Assembly (NCBI GenBank): GCA_965200605.1 | Contig: CBDATW010000002.1 | Span: 537,262 to 601,261, forward strand | Length of the DNA stretch: 64,000 nucleotides | Direction of reading: 5' to 3' | Source: CBDATW01 sp965200605 | GTDB lineage: Bacteria > Bacillota_I > Bacilli_A > CBDATW01 | Part shown: positions 35,967-47,603 of the stretch, one piece after another | How positions within the stretch are numbered: the first letter of the stretch is position 1 | Layout of the letters: every line of letters starts with the position of its first letter | Notes under the pieces: model-generated | What the model saw: the letters and a program-made list of their open reading frames with translations, nothing else | Database searches by the model: none | What the model was told of the DNA's origin: nothing | Program-made: the position numbers and the translations under genes

Positions 35967-36496
35967 TGAGTAATAACCTTGGTTATAGTCAAGCCCTTTT
36001 TGATTTAGCATTAGAGCATAAAAAATTAGATGAATTTAAAAATAACTCTTTAGATTTACTAGAAATTTTAACTCAAAATCCCCACTTTCTTAAAACTCTT
36101 AGTTCAAGACAAGTGTTAAAAGAAGAGAAAAAGAAATTTCTTGATAAGATATTTGCAAACAAAGTAGAGCCATTATTACTAGTTGGTTTAAAAGTCATGA
36201 TTGATCACAATAAATTTTATAGTTTAGAAAAAACCTTAAGTGAACTAAACTCACTTATAAATAAAAAGCTTAATTTAAAAGAAGGAATTGTTTATTCTTC
36301 AAAAAAATTAAAAAATGAAGATATTAAAAATATTACAAAGAAATTAGAAAAGAAATTCAATTCTAAAATTGAATTAAAAAATTTAGTCGATAAAAAACTT
36401 ATTGATGGAATTAAAGTAATTGTCGATAACAATGTTATTGATAACTCAATTCTCTTAAAACTACAAAAACTAAAAGAAGAAATTATAGAAGGATAA
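35966..36496 (+). CDS. atpH: ATP synthase subunit delta
   Basis: 176 residues. N-terminal helical domain (LGYSQALFDLALEHKKLDEF) binds the top of the F1 alpha subunits; the C-terminal part (LEKKFNSKIELKNLVDKKLIDGIKV) carries the usual DxxLIGGxxI-like motif, here DKKLIDGIKVIVDNNVID. Overlaps atpF by 1 base. Confidence 0.94.
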   Translation: MSNNLGYSQALFDLALEHKKLDEFKNNSLDLLEILTQNPHFLKTLSSRQVLKEEKKKFLDKIFANKVEPLLLVGLKVMIDHNKFYSLEKTLSELNSLINKKLNLKEGIVYSSKKLKNEDIKNITKKLEKKFNSKIELKNLVDKKLIDGIKVIVDNNVIDNSILLKLQKLKEEIIEG

Positions 36497-36500
36497 AAAT

Positions 36501-38036
36501 ATGGCATTAGATATATCAAATATTTCAAGTTTAATTAAAAAACAAATAGAAAATTATGAAAACAAAATTCAAAGCGATGCAATTGGTACGGTTATTTCAG
36601 TAGGTGATGGTATTGCAACAGTTGATGGACTATCAGAAGTTGTTGTTTCAGAATTGGTAAAATTTCAAAACGGTACTTTTGGTATGGCCCTTAACTTAGA
36701 AGAGGATTTTGTTGGTGTAGTTATTATGGGAGATGACTCAGGTATTGTTGAGGGATCAAAAGTTTCAAGAACAGAAGAAATCATTAAGGTTCCTGTTGGA
36801 GATCAAATGCTAGGAAGAGTAGTTGATTCCCTGGGAGCTGCCCTTGATGGTAAAGCAGAAATTTCTTCTAGAAAAACAAGACCCATTGAAAGAATTGCTC
36901 CTGGAGTTATGAAAAGAAAATCAGTTGATGTTCCTCTAGAAACAGGATTAAAAATCATCGATTCTTTAATTCCTATTGGAAGAGGACAAAGAGAATTGAT
37001 TATTGGTGATAGACAAACTGGTAAAACAGCTGTTGCTATTGATGCCATTATTAATCAAAAAGAAACAAATGTTAAATGTGTTTATGTGGCAATTGGTCAA
37101 AAAGCTTCAACAGTTGCCCAAATTTTTGAAAAATTAAAACAACATAAAGCAATGGAGTATACAACAATTGTTGCAGCTACTGCATCTAATGCAGCTTCAA
37201 TGCAATATATTGCTCCTTATTCAGGAATGGCAATTGCTGAAGAATGAATGGAAAAAGGAGATGATGTTTTAATTATCTTTGATGATTTATCAAAGCAAGC
37301 TGTAGCCTATAGGACAATGTCACTTCTACTAAGAAGACCACCAGGTAGAGAGGCATATCCAGGAGATGTTTTCTACCTGCATTCAAGATTGCTTGAAAGA
37401 GCATGTCGCTTAAATGAAGCTAATGGTGGAGGTTCAATTACTGCCCTACCTATTGTTGAAACACAAGGAGGAGATATCTCTGCTTATATTCCTACAAACG
37501 TTATTTCTATTACTGATGGACAAATCTTTATGATGTCTGAGCTATTTAATGCCGGAAAAAGACCAGCAGTGGACCCTGGTCTTTCAGTTTCCAGAGTTGG
37601 ATCATCAGCCCAAATTAAGGCAATTAAGCAAGTTGCTGGTTCTTTAAAATTAGAACTAGCTCAATATAATGAACTTGCTGCCTTTGCTCAATTTGGTTCA
37701 GATCTTGATGCTTCTACAAAAGAAATCCTTGATCATGGTGCCAAAGTAACTGAAGTGTTAAAACAAGCTCAATACTCACCACTTGATCAAGTTGATCAAG
37801 CCCTAATTTTATTTGCAGTTAAGCATCGCTTTATTAAAGATATTGATATTGATAAATTAGGTGATTATCAAGAACATCTAGTTAGAGAAGTAAAAAGCAG
37901 CCCTGCTTATAAAAAACTTGCCACAACTAAAGATATTGATGATAAACTAGAAAAAGATTTATCTAAAGAAGTTAACAAAGCTACAAGTTCATTTATGAAA
38001 TTTAATAAGCAGAAAAACAATGCCAACATTAGATAA
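36501..38036 (+). CDS. atpA: ATP synthase subunit alpha
   Basis: 511 residues. P-loop GDRQTGKT, VYVAIGQKASTVAQ, LLRRPPGREAYPGDVFYLHSRL in two parts, and PAVDPGLSVSRVGSSAQ, the ATPase alpha/beta signature. An in-frame TGA (37245) encodes the Trp of AEEWMEKGDD, a conserved position and thus good evidence for code 4. Overlaps atpG by 17 bases. Confidence 0.98.
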
Positions 38037-38874
38037 AATTAAAACAAGAATCTCATCTGTTAAATCCACTTCAAAAATTACCAAAGCCATGGAACTTGTA
38101 GCAACAGCCAAAATTAGAAGAGCAAGAGAAAACTTTGATAAAACCCAAAGTTATTATCAAATTCTTATTGATAATGTAGCTGACATTGCCGATAAAATAG
38201 AAGAGAAAAAAACACGGTATTTAAGTCAAGAGCCAGGCAATACAATTTGAATTATCTTATCATCAGATCTGGGATTATGTGGTGGTTATAATTCTAATAA
38301 TGTCAAAATGCTTAAAGAACATTATAAAAAAGGTGATGCAATTTTAGCAATTGGTTTAAAAGCTCAATCACTGCTAAGAACTCAGAATTTAAACTTTGAG
38401 CATGGTTATAGTCAAATTGTTAATCACTTTTCAACTCAAGATGCTATTAAAGTTGTAGATGATGCCCTAAATCTCTTTAATCAAAATAAAGGTTATAGCT
38501 CTATTAAATTAATTGCTTCTAAATTTATTAATAATGCTACATTTGAGCCTGAATCAATTAATTTAATACCCATATTACAAGAAAATTTACAAACCTCACA
38601 AAGGGAAAAAGAAACAGTTAAGACAATTACTACATTTGAACAATCACCCCAAAAAATTATTGATAGTGTTGTTCCCATGTTTCTAACTTATAGTCTCTTT
38701 GCCAAAGTTAGTGAAGCAAAACTTATTGAACAAGCATCAAGAAGAATTGCAATGGAGGCAGCAACTAAAAATGCCAATGAATTGCTTGATGATTTAAAAA
38801 TTCAATATAACCAACAAAGACAAGCAAACATTACCCAGGAGATCTCAGAAATTATTGCTGGATCAAATACATAG
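38020..38874 (+). CDS. atpG: ATP synthase subunit gamma
   Basis: 284 residues, the rotating central stalk. N-terminal TLDKIKTRISSVKSTSKITKAMELVATAKIRRA (split here: KSTSKITKAMELVATAKIR) and the C-terminal EQASRRIAMEAATKNANELLDDL helix are diagnostic. SSDLGLCGGYNSNNVK in the middle, with a TGA Trp just before. Starts inside the end of atpA. Confidence 0.95.
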
Positions 38875-38883
38875 GAGAAAGAA

Positions 38884-40251
38884 ATGAAAAATATTGGAAT
38901 TATTTCACAAATTAAAGGACCTGTTGTTGATATTAAATTTGCAACATCAAAACTACCAGATCTCTATAATGCCATTGTGATTAAAAATGGTAAAGAAGAT
39001 ATTACAGTAGAAGTAGCACAACACATCGGTGATGATGTGGTTAGGTGTATTGCTATGGCTGCAACTGAGGGATTAAAAAGAGGACTAGAAGCCTATGATA
39101 GTGGAGGACCAATTGCTGTACCAGTTGGTGATGCAACTTTGGGAAGAATGTTTAATGTCCTAGGTGATCCCATTGATGAAAAACCAGCACCTAAAGCACC
39201 AAGAGAGGCAATTCATAGACCTGCCCCTACTTTTACTGATCAATCTTCAACTGCTGAGATTTTAGAAACAGGTATTAAAGTTGTTGATTTACTTTGTCCT
39301 TATGCCAAAGGTGGTAAAATTGGATTATTTGGAGGAGCTGGTGTTGGTAAAACAGTTCTTATCCAAGAATTAATTAACAACATTGCCAAAGAACATGGTG
39401 GGGTATCATGTTTTGCTGGTGTTGGTGAACGTTCAAGGGAAGGTAATGATCTTTATTATGAAATGGAAGAAGCTGGTGTTTTAAATAAAACAACACTTGT
39501 TTTTGGACAAATGAATGAACCACCAGGGGCCAGAATGAGAGTGGCACTATCAGCTTTGACAATGGCTGAACAATTTAGAGATAAACAAAACCAAGATGTT
39601 CTACTTTTTGTCGATAACATTTTTAGATTCTCACAAGCTGGTTCAGAGGTATCTGCTCTACTTGGACGTATGCCTTCTGCTGTTGGTTACCAACCAACAC
39701 TAGCTACAGAAATGGGTGTGCTTCAAGAAAGAATTACATCAACTGCAACTGGATCAATTACATCTGTTCAAGCAGTTTATGTTCCAGCTGATGATCTAAC
39801 TGACCCAGCTCCTGCTACTACTTTTACCCATCTAGATGCCAAAACGGTTCTTTCAAGACAAATTGCATCACTAGGTATTTATCCAGCTATTGATCCCCTT
39901 GATTCATCATCAAGAATGTTAGATCCCCAAGTTGTGGGACAAGAACACTATCAAACAGCAACCAGAGTTGTCCAAATTCTTCAAAGATTTAAGGAACTAC
40001 AAGACATTATTGCTATTCTAGGTATGGATGAGCTATCAGAAGAAGATAAAAAAGTAGTCTATAGAGCCAGAAGAATTAGAAACTTTTTATCACAACCATT
40101 TCATGTTGCCGAGAAATTTTCAGGCAAAGCTGGAAAATTTGTTCAACTAAAAGATACAATTAAGGGCTTTAAAGAAATTCTTGATGGTAAACATGATGCT
40201 GTTGCTGAAAATAAATTTCTATATATTGGTTCAATTGATGAATTAAAATAG
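38884..40251 (+). CDS. atpD: ATP synthase subunit beta
   Basis: 455 residues, slightly shorter than usual. Catalytic P-loop GLFGGAGVGKTVLIQELI, the catalytic Glu in GVGERSREGNDLYYEM, Walker B VLLFVDNIFRF, and the signature PAIDPLDSSSRML. No TGA in this gene. RBS GGAGAAAG. Confidence 0.98.
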   Translation: MKNIGIISQIKGPVVDIKFATSKLPDLYNAIVIKNGKEDITVEVAQHIGDDVVRCIAMAATEGLKRGLEAYDSGGPIAVPVGDATLGRMFNVLGDPIDEKPAPKAPREAIHRPAPTFTDQSSTAEILETGIKVVDLLCPYAKGGKIGLFGGAGVGKTVLIQELINNIAKEHGGVSCFAGVGERSREGNDLYYEMEEAGVLNKTTLVFGQMNEPPGARMRVALSALTMAEQFRDKQNQDVLLFVDNIFRFSQAGSEVSALLGRMPSAVGYQPTLATEMGVLQERITSTATGSITSVQAVYVPADDLTDPAPATTFTHLDAKTVLSRQIASLGIYPAIDPLDSSSRMLDPQVVGQEHYQTATRVVQILQRFKELQDIIAILGMDELSEEDKKVVYRARRIRNFLSQPFHVAEKFSGKAGKFVQLKDTIKGFKEILDGKHDAVAENKFLYIGSIDELK

Positions 40252-40260
40252 GTACTAATA

Positions 40261-40653
40261 ATGAATTTAATTAAATTAAAAATTTTAACACCAGAGGGAA
40301 TATTTTTAGAACAAGAAGTTTATCGTATTGATATTAAAACTATTACAGGAGATATTGGTATCTTAGCCAATCACATCCCTCTAGTTTCATCAATAGATAT
40401 TGGACGATTACAACTTTTAGATGCCAAAGAAAAACCGATGCATTATGCCTTGCATGGTGGTCTTTTAAATGTTGCTAAAAAAGAAACTGTTATTATTACC
40501 AATGCCATTGAGCCAAAAGATAAAATAGATAAAAAAAGAGCAGAGCTTGCTAAGATAAATGCCACAAAAGCCCTTAATAATAAAGGCCAAGATATGAATC
40601 AAAAAGCATATGAACTTGCTTTAAAAAGAGCAATTACTAGATTAAATGTTTAA
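40261..40653 (+). CDS. atpC: ATP synthase subunit epsilon
   Basis: 130 residues. N-terminal beta-sandwich (LKILTPEGIFLEQEVYRID, GDIGILANHIPLVSSIDIG) and a C-terminal helical hairpin (KKRAELAKINATKALNNK, AYELALKRAITRLNV) that can inhibit rotation. Last gene of the atp operon. Confidence 0.94.
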   Translation: MNLIKLKILTPEGIFLEQEVYRIDIKTITGDIGILANHIPLVSSIDIGRLQLLDAKEKPMHYALHGGLLNVAKKETVIITNAIEPKDKIDKKRAELAKINATKALNNKGQDMNQKAYELALKRAITRLNV

Positions 40654-40702
40654 TCTCTTTTTGTTTTGATATATAATATATAAGAGAAAATAAGGAGTTT
40701 AC

Positions 40703-42154
40703 ATGAACAAAATCACATCACTATTAGTTGCTACACTTACAGTTGCTGCTTGCTCTAAATCTAAAAATGACACTAAAAAAGATGGAAATAAAAAAACTAA
40801 CAAAGCTGTTGTACAAAGTAAATATGTTGCCTATCCCCTTAATCGGGTAGGTTATATTACTGAGTTAAATGATACTTTAAAAGATAATTATTTTAGAAAA
40901 TCAATAAATGATTTTCAAGATAAATATAAGTATCGTTTGGATGGAACAGAGGATGCTGCTTACCGTATGAAGTTTTCAACTACAAGGGCATATTCAACTG
41001 ATTCTGCCAAAGAGTATAAATTAGCTTTTGAAAGATTAAACCAAAATAATGTTGGACTAACATTTGTGGAAAATGATTCTATTTTTAGAAAACTAATTGA
41101 AGCTAAATCAGGTAAAACAACATATAACCTGTGAAAAGAAATTATGAAAAATGAAATTTACAAGGGACATATTGTTATTATTGGTAAAGATTCTAGATTT
41201 TATAGAAACCAAGAAGATAAAATTGGAGTTGGTAAAGAAAAATGAGAATGAAAATCAGATAAAATTGCCACTTTTGAATATTCAGAAATCATTTCTGCAT
41301 ATTATATGGGATACATTACTCAATACACATTTGGCCTGACTAAAGAAGGGACTAAAAAAACAGTTGGTTATGTAGTTGCCGCCACTTATGAACAACCTCA
41401 CCAAAAAACCAAAAACATTAAAAAAGCTATTGCTTTTAGAAAAGGGGTTGAAGATGCTATAAAAGAAAAAGCAACGGGGGCAGCCACTTTTGCTCTAAAA
41501 ACTCAAACCACAACTGATAGTGATGGAGAAACTCTTGTAAGGCCAGCAACTGATTTAGAACAAATTATTCCTAATTTAATTAAATCAAGTAATTATAAAG
41601 ATAAAGATCATTCAATTGTTTATGTTGCTGGGGCCTCATCTGTATATAATGAATTAATTAGTGGCTTTTTAGTTGAAGTACAAGCAAATAACAAAAATGG
41701 TCATAAATTAGTTGGTGATTATGGCGCAACAACAGCTGGTGATTTATTTGATGCATCAAGTGATACAAATTATGTAGAAGCAAAAAAAACTAATGACGAT
41801 GATGAGGAAGTAATTGTAAAAGATAAATCAGTTGTAGGTAGAGTAGTGATGCACTATAACAAGGATAATCTTGCATATAGAAATGATGAATATAATAGAG
41901 AGGTAGCAGCCAAATATGCAATTGATAAAGTCTTTGATTCAATTTATAACCAAGACAACCTTGATATTTACTTTGGTAAACACACTCATGTTGGAACTTT
42001 CCCCATTATTTATAAACCAGGAGAAAGACAAGTTCCCAGTGATAGTCAACCAGCTAAATCAATTAGTGATGAAATGAAAAAAGCTTTAGTTGATAAAAAC
42101 TTAAGTGAAGATGATTTTAAAACAAAATCAACTTGACTGGGATGAGATGAATAG
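40703..42154 (+). CDS. Lipoprotein, paralogue of the next gene, BMP-like
   Basis: 483 residues. Signal MNKITSLLVATLTVAAC with the lipid Cys at residue 17. A TATATAAT-type -10 (about 40668) and AAGGAG RBS precede it. Core pattern: FEYSEIISAYYMGYITQYTFG, KKTVGYVVAA, IAFRKGVEDAI, HSIVYVAGASSVYNELI, DIYFGKHTHVGTFPI. The next gene shows the same blocks in the same order, so the two are tandem paralogues, and the lipoprotein at 246 is more distant. The order recalls BMP/PnrA solute-binding proteins, but no ABC transporter genes lie nearby. Surface role and ligand unknown. Confidence 0.82.
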
Positions 42155-42163
42155 GAGATAGAA

Positions 42164-43690
42164 ATGAAAAAATTATTTACAATACTTAGCGCCTCATCAC
42201 TTATAGCTGCATGTGGGCAATCTAAAAAAGATACAGCTCCTAAAAAAAAGGCTGAAACTAAATTAAAAAGCGGAACAAAAGCTAGTGATAAAATGATGAC
42301 TTTTGGAGCACAACAATTATTTGCTTATGCAACAGAATATGGGGCATTAGAAAATGAGAATCCAGAAACTAACCTAGTTGCAAGACAACTTTATCAATCA
42401 GCTATTAAATATAACTATACATTCCCAGGTTGACCAAAAGATACACAAGGTCAAGAAGCATCAAAGGCTATTAAAGCAGATAAAGTCTCAAATTACTATA
42501 ATTTAAAATGAACAACAGGGGAAGATGCCAAAACTGCTCCTGAAATTGCTGCCAAAATTTTAAAAAACTGACAAAAAGCAGGAGTTAAAGTTGGATTTAT
42601 TCAAACTAATCCTGAATCTAAAAAAGCTATTGTTAATGGTGAAAAACTAATGGATGCCATTAAAAATAAGGAGTATACTGGTAAGTTAGTTATAACTGGT
42701 AAAAACACATCACATATTGATCTATATGGTGGCAAAAAAGGAGCCACTTGATCTGATTATGCAAATGTTGCTACTTTTGAATTTTCACAAATAACAACAG
42801 CATACAATGCCGGTTATTTAACTCAATCACAATTTGGTAAAGTAAAACTAGCTGATGGAACAGTTGAAAAAAGATCAGTTGGTTATATTGTAGCTGCCCA
42901 AGAAAAAGATGATAATAAATGAAATAAACTGCAGATGAAAAAAGCCAATGCCTTTAGAAAAGGAGTAATGGATGCAGTTAAAGAACAGGGCACAGGAGAG
43001 GCAACATTTGTTAAAAAAGAAGATGCATCTGATAAAGCAAAAGAAAAGAAATTAATGTTTGAATCAAGTGATATTTCTAAATACTTTAAAGTTCTTAAAA
43101 AATTAGATGCCTATAAAAATCCAGATCACTCATTTGTATACTATGCCGGTGCTGATGCTGAAATTAATGATCTTGTTGCAACAGAACTTCTTAACTCAGC
43201 TGTTGCCAATAAATTTGGTCATAAATTTGTTGTTGAAACTGCCGGATTTGATGATAAAGATGATCCAAGAGCCTTTGGCGAGAGAGAAAATGGAAGTTGA
43301 TCAAGAGGTTCTGGAAGCAATCAAGTAGTTACTGCCAGAGTATTTATGGCTACAAAAGCTTGAATTCCTGCTAGAGTTTTAGGAGATAAAAGTGATAAAA
43401 AAGATAATATTTCATCACAATGAACTGATGCCCAAAGAGCAGCTAATGCCTTTGCAATAGAAGCTGTCCTATCATCTTTATATGGAGCCAATAATGGTAA
43501 AATTGATTACTTTGGTAAACATACATATATTGGTGCCTTCCCTGATTTTTCAAGAGTTGGTACAAATGGTATTAAAGAAAAAGCTCAAAAAATTGATACT
43601 AAACTTCTAGATAAAATTAGAATTGATCTTTATCTAAAAAATATTGATATTGCAAATATTTCAGATGACTTTCTAGGTTCTGGATTATAA
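42164..43690 (+). CDS. Lipoprotein, tandem paralogue, BMP-like
   Basis: 508 residues. MKKLFTILSASSLIAAC gives the lipid Cys at residue 17. Blocks shared with the upstream protein: FEFSQITTAYNAGYLTQSQFG, RSVGYIVAAQ, NAFRKGVMDAVKE, HSFVYYAGADAEINDLV, IDYFGKHTYIGAFP. Only 9 bases separate the genes, with a GGAGATAG RBS, so they are one operon. Alternating or dosage roles are possible. Ends 28 bases before tRNA-Ser. Confidence 0.82.
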
Positions 43691-43718
43691 AATAAATAAA
43701 CCTTAATGGTTTTACTAT

Positions 43719-43806
43719 GGAAAAGTACTCAAGTGGTTAAGAGGGCACCTTGCTAAGGTGTTAGGTCCGCAAGGGCGCGTGGGTTCGAATCCCATCTTTT
43801 CCGCCA
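43719..43806 (+). tRNA. tRNA-Ser (GCU)
   Basis: 88 bases including an encoded CCA. Acceptor stem GGAAAAG / CTTTTCC, discriminator G. Anticodon stem GCACC / GGTGT with loop TTGCTAA gives anticodon GCT. A long variable arm (TAGGTCCGCAAGGGCGC region) as in class II tRNAs, and the T-arm GTGGGTTCGAATCCCAT. It reads AGC and AGU codons. Confidence 0.95.
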
Positions 43807-43815
43807 TAAAAATAT

Positions 43816-43837
43816 AAAAGAGCAATAGCTCTTTTTT
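43816..43837 (+). terminator. Terminator after tRNA-Ser
   Basis: AAAAGAGC / GCTCTTTT stem with AATA loop and a T-tract, 10 bases after the tRNA. Confidence 0.75.
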
Positions 43838-43871
43838 ATTATGTTATTATTATATATAGAAAAGAGATATT

Positions 43872-44438
43872 ATGAATACTAAAACTTTGGCAAGACTTGC
43901 CTTTATGCTTGTTTTAATAATTGTCCTTGACTATTTATCAAGAACTATCAGTTTTTTTAGAACACCAAATGGCGGAACTTTAAGTTTTGTCCCAACTATT
44001 TTTATGCTCTCGGCAATCATTGCAAAACCTCTAGAGGGATTTTTATTTGGATCAATTGCTTCAATTTTTACTTTCTTTTTTGGTTCACAGTGATTTGTTA
44101 ATTTTGCCCAATATTTATTTGATTATCCCCTTGCTATTGGTGGAGCCATTGCCTTTGGTTCAATTATTTATAGAGCTCTAGAGCAAAACTCTGCAATTAA
44201 TTATTATTTTAAATTAATAATTTTAAGTTTTTCTGTAACAGTATTTCAATTTATTTCATATACAATTGCTTTTTATATGTATATAGATAAAACTTCAATT
44301 TCTGGAGTTGGGGCTGGTTTTGTCTCTGATTTAATTATATTTGGAAAATATAACTTAGTTTATATGGGGCCAATAATGATTGCCAATGCCATTGTTGCAC
44401 CATTGATTATTAGTCGCGTTAAAAATTATTTAAGATAA
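43872..44438 (+). CDS. thiT: ECF transporter S component, ThiT-like (thiamine)
   Basis: 188 residues with TGA as Trp; six hydrophobic segments. The block GGTLSFVPTIFMLSAIIAKP, then GFLFGSIASIFTFFFGSQWF and AQYLFDYPLAIGGAIAFG follows the ThiT pattern (GG-S-x-MLP, then Q-x-L-L-D-Y-P-L-A). ThiT captures thiamine for the ECF module (EcfA/A'/T), which is not in the window. RBS AGAGATAT is weak. The ligand assignment is by motif only. Confidence 0.72.
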
Positions 44439-44540
44439 TGTAATTTTGGCTATAAACTAATTGATATATCAACTAAGTATCTATAATGTTATAATATGTA
44501 AAATAGAAAAAAAGCTTAAATCAAGCAAAGTGGAGGCAAA

Positions 44541-45935
44541 ATGAATTCTAAATTAACAAAATTAATTGTATCAATTGGACCAGCAACAGAAAAAATAGCT
44601 AATTTACAAAAGATTATTGATGCAGGAGCAGAAGTAGCTAGACTAAACTTTTCACATGGCTCTGCAGTTGATCATTTAGCTAAAATGGAATATATTAAAT
44701 CACTTAGATTTAATCATGGAGAATGTATTTCTCTTTTACTTGATACTAAAGGTCCTGAAATTAGAACCCACTCTTTTGTGGGGGGACAAGCAACAGTTCA
44801 AAGTAAAACTGAGGTAAGAATTTATCTTAAAGAAGAAATTGAGGGAAATGATTCTAAGTTTTCAATTACTTATCCTAATTTAAATAAAGATGTTAAAGTT
44901 GGTGATACCATCATGATTGATGATGGATATCTTGAACTTGAAGTTATTAAAGTTGATGAAAAGTTTATTACAACAATATCTAAAAATACCCACACTATCT
45001 CTGATCGTAGAGGAGTTAATATTCCTGGGGGAGTTATTTCCATTGACTTTTTATCTGAAAAAGATCAAAACGATATTAAATTTGCAGCTGCAGCTGACTT
45101 TGATTATATAGCCCTATCTTTTGTCCAATCTAAAGAAGATATTTTACAAGTAAGAAAATTGCTTAAAGAAGTTAATAAAGAAGATATTCAACTTATTGCT
45201 AAATTAGAATCACATGGTGCAGTTGAAAACTTTGAAGAAATTTTGCATGAAGCTGATGGAATTATGGTAGCTCGAGGTGATCTGGGAATTGAAATTGCCC
45301 CTGAGTTAGTACCAACTCTTCAAAAGAAATGAATTAGAGAGGCAAACAAACTTGGTAAACCAGTTATTGTTGCAACCCAAATGCTAGAATCAATGACTTA
45401 CAATCCTCGTCCCACTAGAGCTGAGGTATCTGATGTTTATAATGCAGTTGAAGATGCAGCTAGTGCCATTATGTTATCTGGAGAGTCAGCCAAAGGTCAA
45501 TACTGACTGGAATCTGTTGAATATATGTCTAAAATTTCAATGGCTTCAGAAAGACATTTTGATGGGGCAAGATTTTACAATAGAATGTTAAGAGATGGGG
45601 CATTTTCCCAATATGCAGATCAAGCCAAAGAAATGTTTAAAAACACCTTTATCTCACCAATTGAACATGTATTTGTTTTAGAACCAAAAAAAGAACAAAT
45701 CAAAGCATTTTCAAGAATGAGACCAAATGCCAAAATCATACCAGTATATACAAATAAAGATAAAATTACATCATGAGGTATCAATTATGCAGTTTATCCC
45801 ATGTACTCTCCAAATGAAGTTTCATTTGTTGATGAGACATCACTTATCAAACTGCTAAAAACTCATGTTGATTATAAGGAAGGACTGCAAGTAATTGTTA
45901 TTCAAAAAGATCAAATAAAAGATTATACTTTATAA
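44541..45935 (+). CDS. pyk: Pyruvate kinase
   Basis: 464 residues. It converts PEP and ADP to pyruvate and ATP. KLIVSIGPATEK, EVARLNFSHGS, LLLDTKGPEIRTH, the catalytic Lys in IQLIAKLESHGAVENFEEI, IMVARGDLGIEI, and PVIVATQMLESMTYNPRPTRAEVSD. Then AIMLSGESAKGQYW. No extra PEP-utiliser domain. A promoter-like TATAAT lies near 44492 and GTGGAGG serves as RBS. Confidence 0.96.
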
Positions 45936-45954
45936 AATATAAGGAGATTATTTT

Positions 45955-46779
45955 ATGAATAAATTAAAAACTATTAATAAATTAATTTGTCGAACAGGAA
46001 TTTTGATTTCTGGTCTTTTAATTGCAATTTATTTTAATAAATTAATTTATATTGAAACTTTTTGGCAAACATTTAAAACAATGCAAATTACTATGTATTG
46101 ATTTTCAGTAGCTTTCTTTTTTAGATTAGGTCCAAAACAGCTAATCTTCATTTTCCTTTATGCTTTTTTTAGAGGATTTACCATTATTGCTCTTGGAGAA
46201 TTGCTAAATAGACAATTTGGTTTTAACTCATCTATTTTACATATTCTTGGTACCTGAGTGTATTTCCAAATCCTTACATCATCAATGGTTAAAAGGCCAT
46301 ATGCTGATTTTATTTACTATAAGGCAGTAGATATTATTCATAGAACTTTTGGTGTGACTAAAGGTAAATTACTTCAAGAGACATACAATCGGATTATGGA
46401 TGATATATCTCTTGATACAATAGGAGATTGAAAATATTACAATTGAATTTACTTTAAACAAAAAGAAGCTAAAAGAAAAGATGGATCAGGAGAGCTTTGT
46501 GCAACAAGTCGGCTAAAACCACATGAGGGATGAGTAGTCTTTTACTTTCATTATATTTTGCCAAATGAAAAATATGCTACTAATTTAAAAGAAGTAAAAA
46601 TTATGCAACCTTATACATCACTTTTAGGAATGGAAGGGACAGAAAGAGTTGCTGAAAGAATTGAGATATTTTTGAAGTCATATGATAAACAAGATGATTT
46701 AACAATGATTTTAAATCATATTATTAATGAAATGAAAAAAGAAACATTGATTATGAATACTGAAAAATCACCTCTTTAA
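45955..46779 (+). CDS. Membrane protein of unknown function with cytosolic C-terminal domain
   Basis: 274 residues with several TGA Trp. The N-terminal half has about four hydrophobic segments (GILISGLLIAIYF, ITMYWFSVAFFFRLG, LIFIFLYAFFRGFTIIAL, SILHILGTWVYFQIL). The C-terminal half is soluble and charged (ETYNRIMDDISLDTIGDW, EGWVVFYFHYILPNEKY). I do not recognise a family. RBS AAGGAGA, 19 bases after pyk, so probably cotranscribed. Confidence 0.75.
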
Positions 46780-46930
46780 GTATATAAATAAACTACAAGA
46801 AAATACAAATGTGTTATGATGGAGTGTTATTTATTGCCTTTGAATATTTTCTAAAACAATTAAAAAATATTAACTAGAAAAATAAATCTTATTGCCATAT
46901 GAGATAACACTATATTTTATCCAAGAAAAA

Positions 46931-46979
46931 TAAAAACCACACCTTATCTTGAAGTGTAGAATTTATTTTTCCTAGTTTA
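46931..46979. repeat. IS-end-like ~45-bp repeat, copy 1
   Basis: Carries ACACCTTATCTTGAAGTGT, then AGAATTTATTTTTCCTAGTT. Same order as copies at 49818 and 54266. The inner part is an inverted repeat (ACACC..GAAGTGT). The rest of 46780-47048 holds no gene that I can see. Confidence 0.7.
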
Positions 46980-47048
46980 ACCCACTGGTTTTTTGTTTAA
47001 TATTTGTTAAAATATTTATAATTTCATTTGTATTAAAAGGAGGTAAAT

Positions 47049-47549
47049 ATGAATTGACCAAATAATTATGTAGTAATTGATATCGAAACTACTGGAATAG
47101 AATATGATAAATTTGAAATTATTGAAATTGGAATAATAAAGGTGAAAGATGGAAAAATTGTAAATAGGTTTAATAAATTAGTTAAACCCAAAAATGACCC
47201 ATCAGATTTTATTACTAAATTAACAGGCATTACATCTAAAATGCTAGTTAATGAAAAAAGTATTAAAAGCGTTGTTAATAAAGTTAAATCATTTGTAGGT
47301 AATTCGTTGGTAATGGGATACAATTTAAACAATTTTGATTTACCATTTCTAGCTCATAATGGAATTGAATTCAAAGCAAATCAAAAGATTGATGTTCTTG
47401 AAGTTTCAAGAGATTATCTTGATTTGTCAAACTATAAACAAAAAACAGTAGCAAAACATTTACTAAATGTAAAACAATCACATAGAGCTATTGCTGATTG
47501 TGAATTAACTCATAGTATTTATCAAAAGATTAGAAAAGATAACTTATAA
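47049..47549 (+). CDS. DEDDh 3'-5' exonuclease (DnaQ/epsilon-like)
   Basis: 166 residues with one TGA Trp. Exo I motif VIDIETTGIEY (Asp11, Glu13), Exo II in MGYNLNNFDLPFL (Asp), Exo III HRAIADCELTHS (His and Asp). These are the catalytic residues of DnaQ-type exonucleases. It is a stand-alone domain, not part of PolC. RBS AAAGGAGG. The next gene, a large AAA ATPase, begins 4 bases or 55 bases later depending on start, so the two form an operon, probably a defence or repair pair. DNA repair exonuclease is the other reading. Confidence 0.88.
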
Positions 47550-47603
47550 ACAATGATAATTAAGAAATATAGATGTTTAAATTAAGAAATTCAAATTAAA
47601 GAT

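Noticed and set aside
47049..47549. The exonuclease as the DNA polymerase III epsilon subunit of the replisome
   Set aside because: Mollicutes carry the proofreading domain inside PolC; this is a separate short gene tied to an ATPase. I keep the neutral name DEDDh exonuclease.
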